Assembly: GCA_965223245.1 (NCBI GenBank)
Contig: CBDCVY010000013.1
Location: 1,798,001 to 1,862,000 of the forward strand
Direction: 5' to 3'
Length of the DNA: 64,000 bases
Source of the DNA: CBDCVY01 sp965223245
Lineage (GTDB): Bacteria > Nitrospinota > Nitrospinia > Nitrospinales > Nitrospinaceae
Shown here: positions 33,904 through 42,856 of the stretch, one piece after another
How the letters are laid out: each line of letters starts with the position of its first letter
Numbering within the stretch: the stretch's first letter is position 1
The notes under the pieces: generated by a model
Seen by the model: only the letters and a program-made list of their open reading frames with translations
What the model was told of the DNA's origin: nothing
The model's database searches: none
Translations under genes and position numbers: made by a program

Positions 33904-36138
33904 ATGTCAGAATTACCAGATATTATCTACACGAAAGTTGACGAAGCCCCTGAGCTTGCAAGCGGTTCCTTTCTTCCAATCATACAATCTTTCACCAAAG
34001 TAGCAGATATAGATGTCGGCACTAAAGATATCTCACTTGCCGGCCGAATTATTTCCCAATTTCCGGAAAGGCTTACAGATGAGCAAAAGCAGCCTGATGA
34101 CTTAGCTCTTCTTGGGGAGATTGTTTTAAAACCAGAGGCCAATATTATCAAATTACCTAATATCAGTGCTTCGATTCCTCAAATTCAGGCTGCAGTAGCC
34201 GAGTTGCAATCTCAAGGTTATAACATTCCTGATTATCCTGAAGACCCAAAAACTGATGAAGAAAAAGAAATAAAAGCCAAATTTGACAAGGTCAAAGGAA
34301 GTGCGGTGAATCCTGTTTTGAGACAAGGCAACTCGGATCGTCGTGCAGCAACTTCTGTAAAAAATTACGCAAAGAGCAATCCCCACAAAATGGGCAAATG
34401 GTCTAAAGACTCGAAAACTAATGTTGCCAACATGGAGAGCAATGATTTTCGCAATAATGAAAAATCCACCACCATTACAGAACAATCTGCAGGTAACGGA
34501 AGAATTGAGTTTGTGGATGGGTCCGGTAATACTACCGTGCTAAAAGATAAATTACCTTTGGACAAAGGGGATGTTTTAGATGCCACTTTTATGAGCCGCA
34601 AAGCCTTACGTCAGTTAATTAAAGACGCTATTGCGGAAGCTAAAGAAAAAGGAATCTTATTGTCCTTACATATGAAAGCAACCATGATGAAAGTTTCTGA
34701 TCCAATAATCTTTGGTCATGGAGTAACCGTTTATTTTGAAGATGTTTTCAATAAACATGAAAAAGTCTTCAAAGAACTCGGTGTTAATGCAAATAATGGA
34801 CTTGGTGATGTTTATGCAAAAATTAAAAGTCTTCCGGAAGCTCAGCAGGAAGAAATAAAAGCTGATATCCAAGCCTGCCTTGATCGTGGTCCAGATCTTG
34901 CCATGGTGGACTCTGATAAAGGAATCACCAACTTGCACGTTCCCAGTGACATCATTATCGATGCATCTATGGCTGCGGCTATTCGAAACTCCGGTAAAAT
35001 GTGGGGACCGGATGGTAAAGAGCACGACACCTTAGCCATAATCCCGGACAGTAGTTATGCAGGAATTTATCAAGCAGCTATCGATTTTTGTCGGGAAAAT
35101 GGTGAATTTGATCCTACAACCATGGGTACCGTTCCTAATGTGGGCCTCATGGCGCAGAAAGCCGAGGAATATGGATCACATGACAAAACCTTCCAAGCCC
35201 CCAGCAATGGAACTATTCGAGTTATCGGTGGTGATGGTCAAGCTTTACATGAACTCAATGTTGAAGAAGGTGATATTTTCCGAAGTTGTATTGTTAAAGA
35301 CATTCCAATTCAAGACTGGGTTAAGCTAGCAGTGAACCGTTCCAGGGCATCATCAACCCCGGTAGTTTTCTGGTTAAATAAAGACCGAGCTCATGATGCT
35401 CAATTAATTACCAAAGTAAATGAGTATTTGAAAGATCATGACACAAATGGATTGGACATTCAAATTATGGCTCCCTTAGATGCCATGAAACATTCTTTAC
35501 AACGGGCCAAAGAAGGTAAAGATACCATTTCCGCTACCGGTAACGTTCTTCGGGATTATTTGACCGATCTCTTCCCAATTCTTGAATTAGGGACGAGTGC
35601 TAAAATGTTATCCATCGTTCCTCTTATTAAAGGCGGTGGCCTTTTTGAAACTGGTGCAGGAGGATCCGCTCCTAAGCACGTTCAACAGTTTGTGAAAGAA
35701 GGTCATTTACGATGGGAATCTCTTGGAGAATTTTTAGCACTTTCTGAGTCTTTAGCACACTTTGCAAGAGCCAATGGAAATGCCAAAGCTCAAGTTCTTG
35801 CTGACACATTGGATCGTGCCTCCGGCAAATTAATGGAAAATAAAAAATCTCCCGGACGTGAATTAGGTCAGTTGGATAATGCTGGGACTCATGTGTATTT
35901 AGCGCTTTATTGGGCACAAGAGCTTGCTGCACAAAATGATGACCAAGGTCTCAAAGATAAGTTTGGTCCTATTGCTCAAGAGATGGAAGCAAAATTAGAT
36001 ACTATTTTTGATGAAATGAATGCTTCTAAAGGTCAGGCTAAAGATATCGGCGGTTACTACCATCCTGATCCTGAAAAAGTGGCTACTGCCATGCGTACGA
36101 GTTCAACATTTAACACAATTTTAGGTAGCTTGAATTAA
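33904..36138 (+). CDS. icd2: Monomeric NADP-dependent isocitrate dehydrogenase
   Basis: This 744-residue enzyme of the monomeric IDH family oxidatively decarboxylates isocitrate to 2-oxoglutarate with NADP. The family's N-terminus is clear (DIIYTKVDEAPELASGSFLP), as are the PVLRQGNSDRRA, KNYAKSNPHKMGKW and HLKATMMKVSDPIIFGH-type substrate region (here HMKATMMKVSDPIIFGH). LSIVPLIKGGGLFETGAGGS is also present. The length is typical (about 740). AGGAT before the ATG is the ribosome site. It is transcribed alone, between a tRNA terminator and its own terminator. Confidence 0.95.
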   Translation: MSELPDIIYTKVDEAPELASGSFLPIIQSFTKVADIDVGTKDISLAGRIISQFPERLTDEQKQPDDLALLGEIVLKPEANIIKLPNISASIPQIQAAVAELQSQGYNIPDYPEDPKTDEEKEIKAKFDKVKGSAVNPVLRQGNSDRRAATSVKNYAKSNPHKMGKWSKDSKTNVANMESNDFRNNEKSTTITEQSAGNGRIEFVDGSGNTTVLKDKLPLDKGDVLDATFMSRKALRQLIKDAIAEAKEKGILLSLHMKATMMKVSDPIIFGHGVTVYFEDVFNKHEKVFKELGVNANNGLGDVYAKIKSLPEAQQEEIKADIQACLDRGPDLAMVDSDKGITNLHVPSDIIIDASMAAAIRNSGKMWGPDGKEHDTLAIIPDSSYAGIYQAAIDFCRENGEFDPTTMGTVPNVGLMAQKAEEYGSHDKTFQAPSNGTIRVIGGDGQALHELNVEEGDIFRSCIVKDIPIQDWVKLAVNRSRASSTPVVFWLNKDRAHDAQLITKVNEYLKDHDTNGLDIQIMAPLDAMKHSLQRAKEGKDTISATGNVLRDYLTDLFPILELGTSAKMLSIVPLIKGGGLFETGAGGSAPKHVQQFVKEGHLRWESLGEFLALSESLAHFARANGNAKAQVLADTLDRASGKLMENKKSPGRELGQLDNAGTHVYLALYWAQELAAQNDDQGLKDKFGPIAQEMEAKLDTIFDEMNASKGQAKDIGGYYHPDPEKVATAMRTSSTFNTILGSLN

Positions 36139-36149
36139 TTTATTCTATT

Positions 36150-36189
36150 CTCCTACTCTCTTAATAAAAAGAGAGTAGGAGTTTTTTTT
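36150..36189 (+). terminator. Strong intrinsic terminator after icd
   Basis: CTCCTACTCTC (36150-36160) and GAGAGTAGGAG (36171-36181) form a perfect 11-pair stem with a 10-base loop, followed by eight T residues. It begins 11 bases after the stop codon. Confidence 0.92.
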
Positions 36190-36314
36190 GTAACTCTAAC
36201 TTCCCTTTTAGCTCCTCCACTAACCAATCCTTTTCAGTACCGTCAAAAACTTCCTTGACTCTTTTTCTGTAAAGATGGATACTGCGGCTATTAATTTTCG
36301 TTTTTTATTCGTCT

Positions 36315-39300
36315 ATGTTTATTCACCTCAATTGCCATAGTCATTATTCATTCACAACAGGCGCTGATTCTATTGATGACTTAGTTCGAGCAGCTAAGAA
36401 AATGGGAAGCCCTGCCCTGGCCATTACAGATATCAATGGTTTGTACGGAGCAGTCCACTTTTACCAGGCAGCTAAGAAAGTCGGGATTCACCCAATCTTT
36501 GGAACTGAAATCGAAAGTTTCCCTGAAACTCCATTCATAGGAGATCAGCGTGCTGTGCTATTAGCCAAAGATCTCGAAGGGTTTGGAGAGATTTGCCGGG
36601 TAATTACAGACCGCCATTTGAAGAAAAATTTCTCATTAATCGACACATTAAAAAATTGCAGTAATCACGTCATCATTCTTTCACCAGATCAGAATTTACT
36701 ACAAAGTGCTCTAAAAAGTCGGGGACAAAAAAATCTTTACGCCGAATTAACAACGCACAAAGGATATATCGATCCTCAGCTAGTCACTTTTTGCGAAAAA
36801 AAGGACCTATCCTACGTAGCTACCAATCGTGTTTTCTTTATTAAAAAAAACGACTGGGAAGTGCACCGATTACTCTCCGCAATACGAACTAACACTACGA
36901 TAAATACTTTACCCAAAGGAGCCGTCTCTTCCAAAGATGCATGGATGAAATCCAAGAAAGAAATGAGGCATCTATTTCGCTATCTACCCAAAGCGATTTA
37001 TAACACGGAATACATCGCTAAACAGTGTCACGTTGATTTCAATATCGGCAAGATTTGTCTACCAAAGTTTGATGTCCCGCATGGCGAAACTCACTCTTCT
37101 TATCTAAAAAAACTATCTCACTCAGGGGCAAAGAAAATTTATTCAAAATGGACACCTGCTATTCAAGATCGGTTAAAAAATGAATTACAAATGATTGATG
37201 CACTTGGTCTCGCACCTTATTTTTTGATCGTATGGGATATTGTTCGAGAAGCTGGTGAGCGCAACATCCCAACGGTAGGCCGCGGCTCCGCTGCAAATAG
37301 TTTAGTCTGCCAATGCCTGAGTATCACTCAAGTCGATCCGATTAAATACAATCTTTACTTCGAACGCTTCCTCAATCCCGAAAGAACTGACTATCCGGAT
37401 ATTGATCTCGACTTTCCATGGAACCGTCGTGATGAAATGATTGATTATGTTTTTAATAAATATGGTCACGATAAAGTAGCTTTAATTTCGACTCATGTCC
37501 ACTTCAGAAGTAGATCCCTTATAAGAGAAGTCGGCAAAGCCCTTGGAGCTTCCAGCGAAGACATTGATTCATTCACTAAAACACTCCCCCACTTTTCAAA
37601 CATCACAGAATTAGATAAAGTGCGCCAAACTGTTCCCGAGTGCAAAAACCTTCCCATCAACGAAGAAACATTTCTCTCAATCATTTCAATGAGTCAACGG
37701 ATCGACGGGTTTCCCAGACATATCTCAATCCATTGTGGAGGCATTGTCATCAGTCCATTCCCAATTACAGCTCAAATTCCATTGCAAAAAACGCCGAAAG
37801 GTTTTGCTGTCACACAATACGATATGTATCCCGTCGAAGATATGGGACTTCTCAAAATAGACCTTTTATCCCAGAAAGGGCTCGCAGTTATTGCCGATGT
37901 TATTCAGGACGTTCAAAATTGCTATGGGGAAACCATCGATTTTCATAAATTCGATCCCATTGAAGACCCTAAAGCTAAAACACTAGTGCGTGAGGGGAAA
38001 ACCATGGGTTGTTTTTATATTGAATCTCCAGGGATGAAAAATCTTTTACAACAACTTCGGGTTGAAACTTTTGAGATGCTCACTGCAGCAAGCTCCATCA
38101 TTCGCCCTGGAGTTTCAGATAGTGGCATGATGCGTGCCTTTGTTAATCGTCACAACGGGAAAGAAGAGACTACTTATCTCCATCCCAAATTAGAATCTGT
38201 ATTAAATGAAACATTTGGAGTGATGATTTACCAGGAAGATGTCATCAAAGTAGCTAATGCTATTGCAGGAATGAGCCTCAGCGAAGCGGATAGCCTTAGA
38301 AAGTGCATGAGCAAAAAGCGTAACTGGGAAGCAATGGATAACTATAAAGAAAAATTTATGAGTGGAGCCATTGAAAACAGAGTTTCAAAAACAGTTGCTT
38401 TCGAAATTTGGCGACAAATTGAAAGTTTTGCAGGTTATGCATTCTGCAAAGCACATAGCGCATCGTTTGCCTTGGTGTCTTACCAAACTGCATGGCTCAA
38501 GGCACACTATCCCGCAGAGTTCATGGCTGCAGTGCTATCGAATCAAGGGGGATTTTATGATACTTGTGCTTACGTAGAAGAAGCGCGTCGGATGGGCCTC
38601 ACAATTCTACCTCCGGATATTAATCAGAGTAGCTATGCTTTTACAGCTTGCATTGACGAAAAGGGACAAGCCAGTGGGGTTCGTATTGGACTGATGCAGG
38701 TGAAAGGCCTCAACCACGGTTCCATTGACTCAATACTGGAACAACGGAAGATAGCTTCCTTTTTTTCTTTTAAAGATTTTTGGTCTAGGGCAACCATTAG
38801 TCAAAGTGAAGCAGAAGGATTGATCTATTGTGGAGCATTTGATTCTTTAGAGAATTCACGTCCTAATATGTTTTGGCAATTGATGCTCTTGAATCGTATA
38901 AATACGACAGCAGAAAAAAGTGACTCTTCAACCTATTTGCCGGGTTTCAATCCACGACTATCACAAGCTTCCCAAGATGAAATTCCATGCTTACCAAACT
39001 ATAACCAACAGGACAAACTCTGGGCAGAGTTAGAAATTCTAGATCTTACTGTTTCCTCACACTTGCTGGAACTTTATGGAGTACAACGTTCGAATCAAAC
39101 TGAAAAAATAAATAGCACGCTTCAATTCGACAAAAATATATTCAAAAACAAAACATGGAATAGATCGATTTTCCCCATCACTCCGGGACAAAACATCTCT
39201 AAAAACTCAGGAAAATTAATCACATTGATGGGATGGCTGATCACTGCGAAACGTACTTGGACGCGAAAGCATGAATTGATGAAATTCATGACGTTGGAAG

Positions 39301-39455
39301 ACCTGACTGCAAGTTTTGAAGTGGTATTATTCCCTAAAATATATAAACAGTTTGGTCATCTTCTTTACAATCGAGGCCCTTATATTGTCAGAGGCAAAGT
39401 CGAACAAAACAGCGATTGCTATACCCTGACAGCTCTCTGGGTGGGAAGGTTTTGA
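36315..39455 (+). CDS. dnaE2: Error-prone DNA polymerase III alpha-type (DnaE2/ImuC-like)
   Basis: This 1046-residue polymerase is shorter than replicative DnaE and matches DnaE2. The N-terminal PHP domain reads HLNCHSHYSFTTGADSIDDL...ALAITDINGLYGAV, the DnaE2 style. The polymerase core has VGRGSAANSLVCQCL, the catalytic PDIDLDFPWNRRDEM, and KIDLLSQKGLAVI. Helix-hairpin and OB-fold regions close the protein. DnaE2 usually works in SOS translesion synthesis with ImuA and ImuB, but neither is adjacent here and no LexA box was recognised. The ribosome site is weak. It is convergent with the next small gene, with the stops nine bases apart. Confidence 0.9.
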   Translation: MFIHLNCHSHYSFTTGADSIDDLVRAAKKMGSPALAITDINGLYGAVHFYQAAKKVGIHPIFGTEIESFPETPFIGDQRAVLLAKDLEGFGEICRVITDRHLKKNFSLIDTLKNCSNHVIILSPDQNLLQSALKSRGQKNLYAELTTHKGYIDPQLVTFCEKKDLSYVATNRVFFIKKNDWEVHRLLSAIRTNTTINTLPKGAVSSKDAWMKSKKEMRHLFRYLPKAIYNTEYIAKQCHVDFNIGKICLPKFDVPHGETHSSYLKKLSHSGAKKIYSKWTPAIQDRLKNELQMIDALGLAPYFLIVWDIVREAGERNIPTVGRGSAANSLVCQCLSITQVDPIKYNLYFERFLNPERTDYPDIDLDFPWNRRDEMIDYVFNKYGHDKVALISTHVHFRSRSLIREVGKALGASSEDIDSFTKTLPHFSNITELDKVRQTVPECKNLPINEETFLSIISMSQRIDGFPRHISIHCGGIVISPFPITAQIPLQKTPKGFAVTQYDMYPVEDMGLLKIDLLSQKGLAVIADVIQDVQNCYGETIDFHKFDPIEDPKAKTLVREGKTMGCFYIESPGMKNLLQQLRVETFEMLTAASSIIRPGVSDSGMMRAFVNRHNGKEETTYLHPKLESVLNETFGVMIYQEDVIKVANAIAGMSLSEADSLRKCMSKKRNWEAMDNYKEKFMSGAIENRVSKTVAFEIWRQIESFAGYAFCKAHSASFALVSYQTAWLKAHYPAEFMAAVLSNQGGFYDTCAYVEEARRMGLTILPPDINQSSYAFTACIDEKGQASGVRIGLMQVKGLNHGSIDSILEQRKIASFFSFKDFWSRATISQSEAEGLIYCGAFDSLENSRPNMFWQLMLLNRINTTAEKSDSSTYLPGFNPRLSQASQDEIPCLPNYNQQDKLWAELEILDLTVSSHLLELYGVQRSNQTEKINSTLQFDKNIFKNKTWNRSIFPITPGQNISKNSGKLITLMGWLITAKRTWTRKHELMKFMTLEDLTASFEVVLFPKIYKQFGHLLYNRGPYIVRGKVEQNSDCYTLTALWVGRF

Positions 39456-39463
39456 AATGCACA

Positions 39464-39781
39464 TTATTCCCCAAACAATTGTCTACGCTCGACTATTTCA
39501 TTAATAGGAATGAATTTTGGACCATCATTTAGTTCCGCATCATAACGAAACCGAAAAAGCCAGCCAAGCCCATTCCACCCCCAACCTCTTTGCTCCATGC
39601 AATCACTATAAGTAGTTTGCCCATGACCACCAGCAATAGTAGAGCACACATTTCTATCAATTAACAACTTTTGCGAGTATTGCACAGATTCATCTCTTTC
39701 ATGATAATCATGGGCCGAACAAGCGAAACTCAACAAAACAAATGGAAAAACGAATACTATAATTGCAATCCTATAAAACAC
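39464..39781 (-). CDS. Small putative lipoprotein, unknown function
   Basis: This 105-residue protein starts at GTG with AGG eight bases before. A hydrophobic leader ends at VLLSFAC, a lipobox-like site. The mature part has RNVCSTIAGGHGQTTYSDCMEQRGWGW, with two cysteines about 19 residues apart that could form a disulfide. The YxxCMxxxGW-type segment recurs in many small lipoproteins of Gram-negative bacteria, without known function. Its stop nearly abuts that of dnaE2. Confidence 0.6.
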   Translation of the reverse strand: MFYRIAIIVFVFPFVLLSFACSAHDYHERDESVQYSQKLLIDRNVCSTIAGGHGQTTYSDCMEQRGWGWNGLGWLFRFRYDAELNDGPKFIPINEIVERRQLFGE

Positions 39782-39951
39782 AAGAACAACCTGTTAACCA
39801 CTAAAAGTAATCAGGCTACCATCATGCTATTTTTTTTAAAATCAAAAATTATACTTTTAATACTAAGTAGTCACTTATCAATATAACTTTAATACAGTCG
39901 ACAAAGTTTTAGATGCGTTGGAAAAGTAAGATAGTATAAGGAGAGAATTTT

Positions 39952-40434
39952 TCAACTTTTTTTCAAGTCGTCATTAAGTAATTTTTTCGCACAAGCTCGC
40001 ACCCAATCCGTAGGGTCACTGGCGGCAATTTCCTCCAGTTTTTGATAAGCCCTGGGATCATGAATTCGTGCAAGCGCGCGAACTACAAACTTTCTAACAT
40101 GGGGTGAAGCATGATGGGAGTAATCCAAAATACTGATCAAACAATCCTCAGTACCCAATCTTCCCAAAGCATCAATAACAACGGCAGTTTCGCTTTCATC
40201 AAATTCGTTTAAATTTGTTCTTAAGGCAGGAACAGCTAAAGTATTGCCCCAATGACCCAATAAGTGAATGGCCCTTTTAAGCTTATTCTTATCTTTACAC
40301 TTAGGGGTTTCAGAAACAATCCTTTGCAATTCATTAAAATCCTGTGGCCGTTTTTTATCCAAAATACGTTCTAAGCTATGCGAACATCCTGAGTTCAAGC
40401 TTATGTTAAATTCATCAGCAACCTCAATGGACAT
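39952..40434 (-). CDS. HEAT-repeat protein
   Basis: This 160-residue soluble protein has helical repeats from about residue 50: KRAIHLLGHWGNTLAVPAL, TAVVIDALGRLGTEDCLISI, VRKFVVRALARIHDPRAYQK and WVRACAKKLL. These are HEAT/PBS-lyase-like repeats, a protein-binding scaffold. The second ATG (40434) sits at better spacing from GGGAG than the first. There is no signal peptide. It is the third gene of an apparent operon after a repeat protein and a zincin protease, 35 bases after the latter. A scaffold or inhibitor role for the protease is only an inference. Confidence 0.75.
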   Translation of the reverse strand: MSIEVADEFNISLNSGCSHSLERILDKKRPQDFNELQRIVSETPKCKDKNKLKRAIHLLGHWGNTLAVPALRTNLNEFDESETAVVIDALGRLGTEDCLISILDYSHHASPHVRKFVVRALARIHDPRAYQKLEEIAASDPTDWVRACAKKLLNDDLKKS

Positions 40435-40469
40435 CATTATCTCCCTTAATTTTCACAACCAATGGAAAT

Positions 40470-41126
40470 TTAACAACTTTCAATCCCTTGATCTCCTAAA
40501 ATACGGTTGCACTGAAACTCCGTTAAATTGGGAGGTGGATTGGCACCAGGATTGGGAAACATCAAATTATTTGGATCACTCACATGAGCGTTAAAACCCA
40601 CGACATGAACAAGTTCATGAGCAAAAATCCATGGGCCAGCACTATCATCGACCCAAAACCCTCTACGCCCAGCCGGAAAAGACGAACATCCCTGAAAAAC
40701 AGGTCCATCTTGAATATAATAACCAACAATATCAGCGCCCAGGTTTCTTCCTAAACTGAAAAGTTCATTTTCTTCATCTGTGGGAAAGTTTTGAACACCG
40801 AGCGGACAACTATTTTGGTCAAGAAATAGAAGATTGGGCCTATCTTCTCGGACACTGCCTACAACATAAACCCAGACGTTACATTCTTGTTGCAGGACAA
40901 GATTGGCATTATCAAGATTCCTTTGCAATCGTGGATTTGCGCCGATTATGGTAACTAAAGCAATGCGAACAAAAGGCTTGCTTTGTATTAATTGAAGTCG
41001 CCTTTTAAGTGAGCGGGATTGAGGGTTGTCATTACCAAAAACTGTAAGAATATCTTTTCTAATGGAGACGGAGATATTTTTCCCCAAACAATTCTTAGCA
41101 ATGGATTTAACACTATACGTAGCCAT
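40470..41126 (-). CDS. Zincin metalloprotease-like protein with HELVHVVGFNAH
   Basis: This 218-residue protein has a zinc-binding helix HELVHVVGFNAH near residue 170, followed by NNLMFPNPGA, which could be a Met-turn. That is the metzincin plan, but three residues separate the Gly from the last His instead of two, so the third ligand may differ. Six cysteines suggest disulfides, yet there is no signal peptide; the N-terminus is MATYSVKSIAKN. Export by another route, or by the adjacent repeat protein, is possible. It starts ten bases after the stop of the upstream gene, so the two are cotranscribed. Confidence 0.75.
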   Translation of the reverse strand: MATYSVKSIAKNCLGKNISVSIRKDILTVFGNDNPQSRSLKRRLQLIQSKPFVRIALVTIIGANPRLQRNLDNANLVLQQECNVWVYVVGSVREDRPNLLFLDQNSCPLGVQNFPTDEENELFSLGRNLGADIVGYYIQDGPVFQGCSSFPAGRRGFWVDDSAGPWIFAHELVHVVGFNAHVSDPNNLMFPNPGANPPPNLTEFQCNRILGDQGIESC

Positions 41127-41135
41127 AAATTCCCA

Positions 41136-41999
41136 TTATTGGAGAGAAACTAACACTTGGACCAAATCTCTACCCTTTTTCAAACTGTTTAGAGCTTTGC
41201 CGATTACAGATCCAAACGCCCTCACAGAATCGGTGGCTTTCATAGCGTAACCCGGGTTACCTGAGGTGGTAAGAAGGTCTCCACGTTCAATGGCACCAAA
41301 TTCAGCATCCACTTTACAATAGACTCGCCCCATCAACGCAATAGGCCACTGATTTTCCTTTGAAGCACTTCGACCAAGAATTATTCCTGGCTTTAAACTT
41401 CCAGCCCCTGCTATGATTCCAGCTACACATTTATCATACTCCTTCTTGCTTTTACTTAGTGTACCGCTATCATTGATTACCATAACAGTTCCTGGTTCAA
41501 CTGTGGGATCCTCTTCTATGGTAAAGTCTTCAGCACAATCTGCGTTTTGCAAAACAATATCTCCCGAGTCTCCGTTTAAATGTATTGTGGCATGAGATAA
41601 AGTAGTATTATCCCCACTACTCGAAAATAAAATCAAATCACCATCTTTTCCATTACCTCCTAACCAAACATTTCCCCCTTCTGAATCTAGTCGTATTCGA
41701 TTTTGGCCACCATCCGCCTTAAGGAGAATTTTTCCATTAGCGCCCGAACCTCCGGCGGTGATACTACCATCAGCTCCTCTTAAACGAATACTGGACTGAG
41801 ATAAGGTCCCATTGTCTCCACTATCCGGGAAAATAATAAAGTCTCCAGGTTCACCATTGCCACCTAACCAAATTTTACTTCCTCCAGCATCGAGGTTGAC
41901 TCGATTCTGACCATTGGTGCTTTTCAGAATTAAATCACCGTCAGACCCGTCTCCTCCCGAAACAATATTTCCACTCCCACTATCCAATGACAATGCCAT
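41136..41999 (-). CDS. Tail-spike-like glycine-rich repeat protein with conserved C-terminal domain
   Basis: This 287-residue protein has two parts. Residues 1-150 hold tandem units of the form GQNR(I/V).LD..G...WLGGNG..GD.I.F and TLS...I.L.G..G.I, like the beta-structured stalks of phage tail fibres and surface repeat proteins. Residues 152-287 are a compact domain beginning NADCAEDFTIEED and containing GTVMVINDSGTL, DKCVAGIIAGAGSLKPGI, GRVYCKVDAEFG and FGSVIGKALNSL. I have seen this domain at the end of tail-fibre-like and cell-surface proteins. There is no signal peptide. GGGGGA before the ATG is the ribosome site. It is first in a three-gene set with a zincin and a HEAT protein. Confidence 0.65.
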   Translation of the reverse strand: MALSLDSGSGNIVSGGDGSDGDLILKSTNGQNRVNLDAGGSKIWLGGNGEPGDFIIFPDSGDNGTLSQSSIRLRGADGSITAGGSGANGKILLKADGGQNRIRLDSEGGNVWLGGNGKDGDLILFSSSGDNTTLSHATIHLNGDSGDIVLQNADCAEDFTIEEDPTVEPGTVMVINDSGTLSKSKKEYDKCVAGIIAGAGSLKPGIILGRSASKENQWPIALMGRVYCKVDAEFGAIERGDLLTTSGNPGYAMKATDSVRAFGSVIGKALNSLKKGRDLVQVLVSLQ

Positions 42000-42856
42000 A
42001 AATTTTCCCCCACAAAATATTTGATTTTCTACAAGTTACACCTGTAAGCAACAAATCCAAAAAAGGGATTATAACAACTCTTTTAAGACTCGAAAAACAA
42101 TTTAATCTTCAAATTTTCCATAATTTCCTCAACTGTTAAAATTTATCCCTAAAGCTTTCCCTCTATTATTGTTTTCAAATAAGTTAATAAAGTGAATTAA
42201 TAAAAACAAATCCAAGCATTATCAGATTAACGATATTGCTTACAATCACCAAAAAGGACTTTCCTTAAAGCAGAGCCTAACACTTTTAAACCAAACACCT
42301 ATATAAGTAAATATTGAACTTAATTGAGATTGCAATAATAAAAATCAAAAAATATTTTGATCACATCAAAATTGAATCCGACATGAGGCGCCACAACCCT
42401 ATGTAAAATTGTAAGTTGGAAGTAACCTATAGTCCCAAGGCTAATTTTCTTCCAAAAGACAACTTACAAACATCAAAGGAAATCCAAAGAACTTTGTTTA
42501 GAGTCCTTAAGACAAATTACACGAATAAACCAATGTCAATTTTATCTGCAAAAGGATAAACCTCAAAAAATTTTCCTAATTAATAATTTTATTGGGAAAC
42601 TTGTAAAAATTAAAAATTTTGCATTAGACTATATAGATAGGATTTTAGAGTTTAATCAATTTTAGATCTTGTATTCTAGCCCTTCAAAAATCTTATTAAC
42701 AAAAAAACATTCCCTGCTCTTTAATTATTTGGGGATAGAATTTCACGATTTATTAATCAAGATCATATTTAAAACTTAATTTTATTTTTACATTAATGTA
42801 AATATAGTTATTTATTTTAAATTAAAGTCCCCTCATTCAGTACACTTTTGAACTAA
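42000..42856. other. Long AT-rich intergenic region
   Basis: These 857 bases separate the divergent repeat-protein gene and the second kinase. I find no gene, RNA or strong hairpin. The region is very AT-rich, especially 42560-42830, and presumably holds the promoters of both flanking transcription units, but no box is convincing. Confidence 0.5.
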
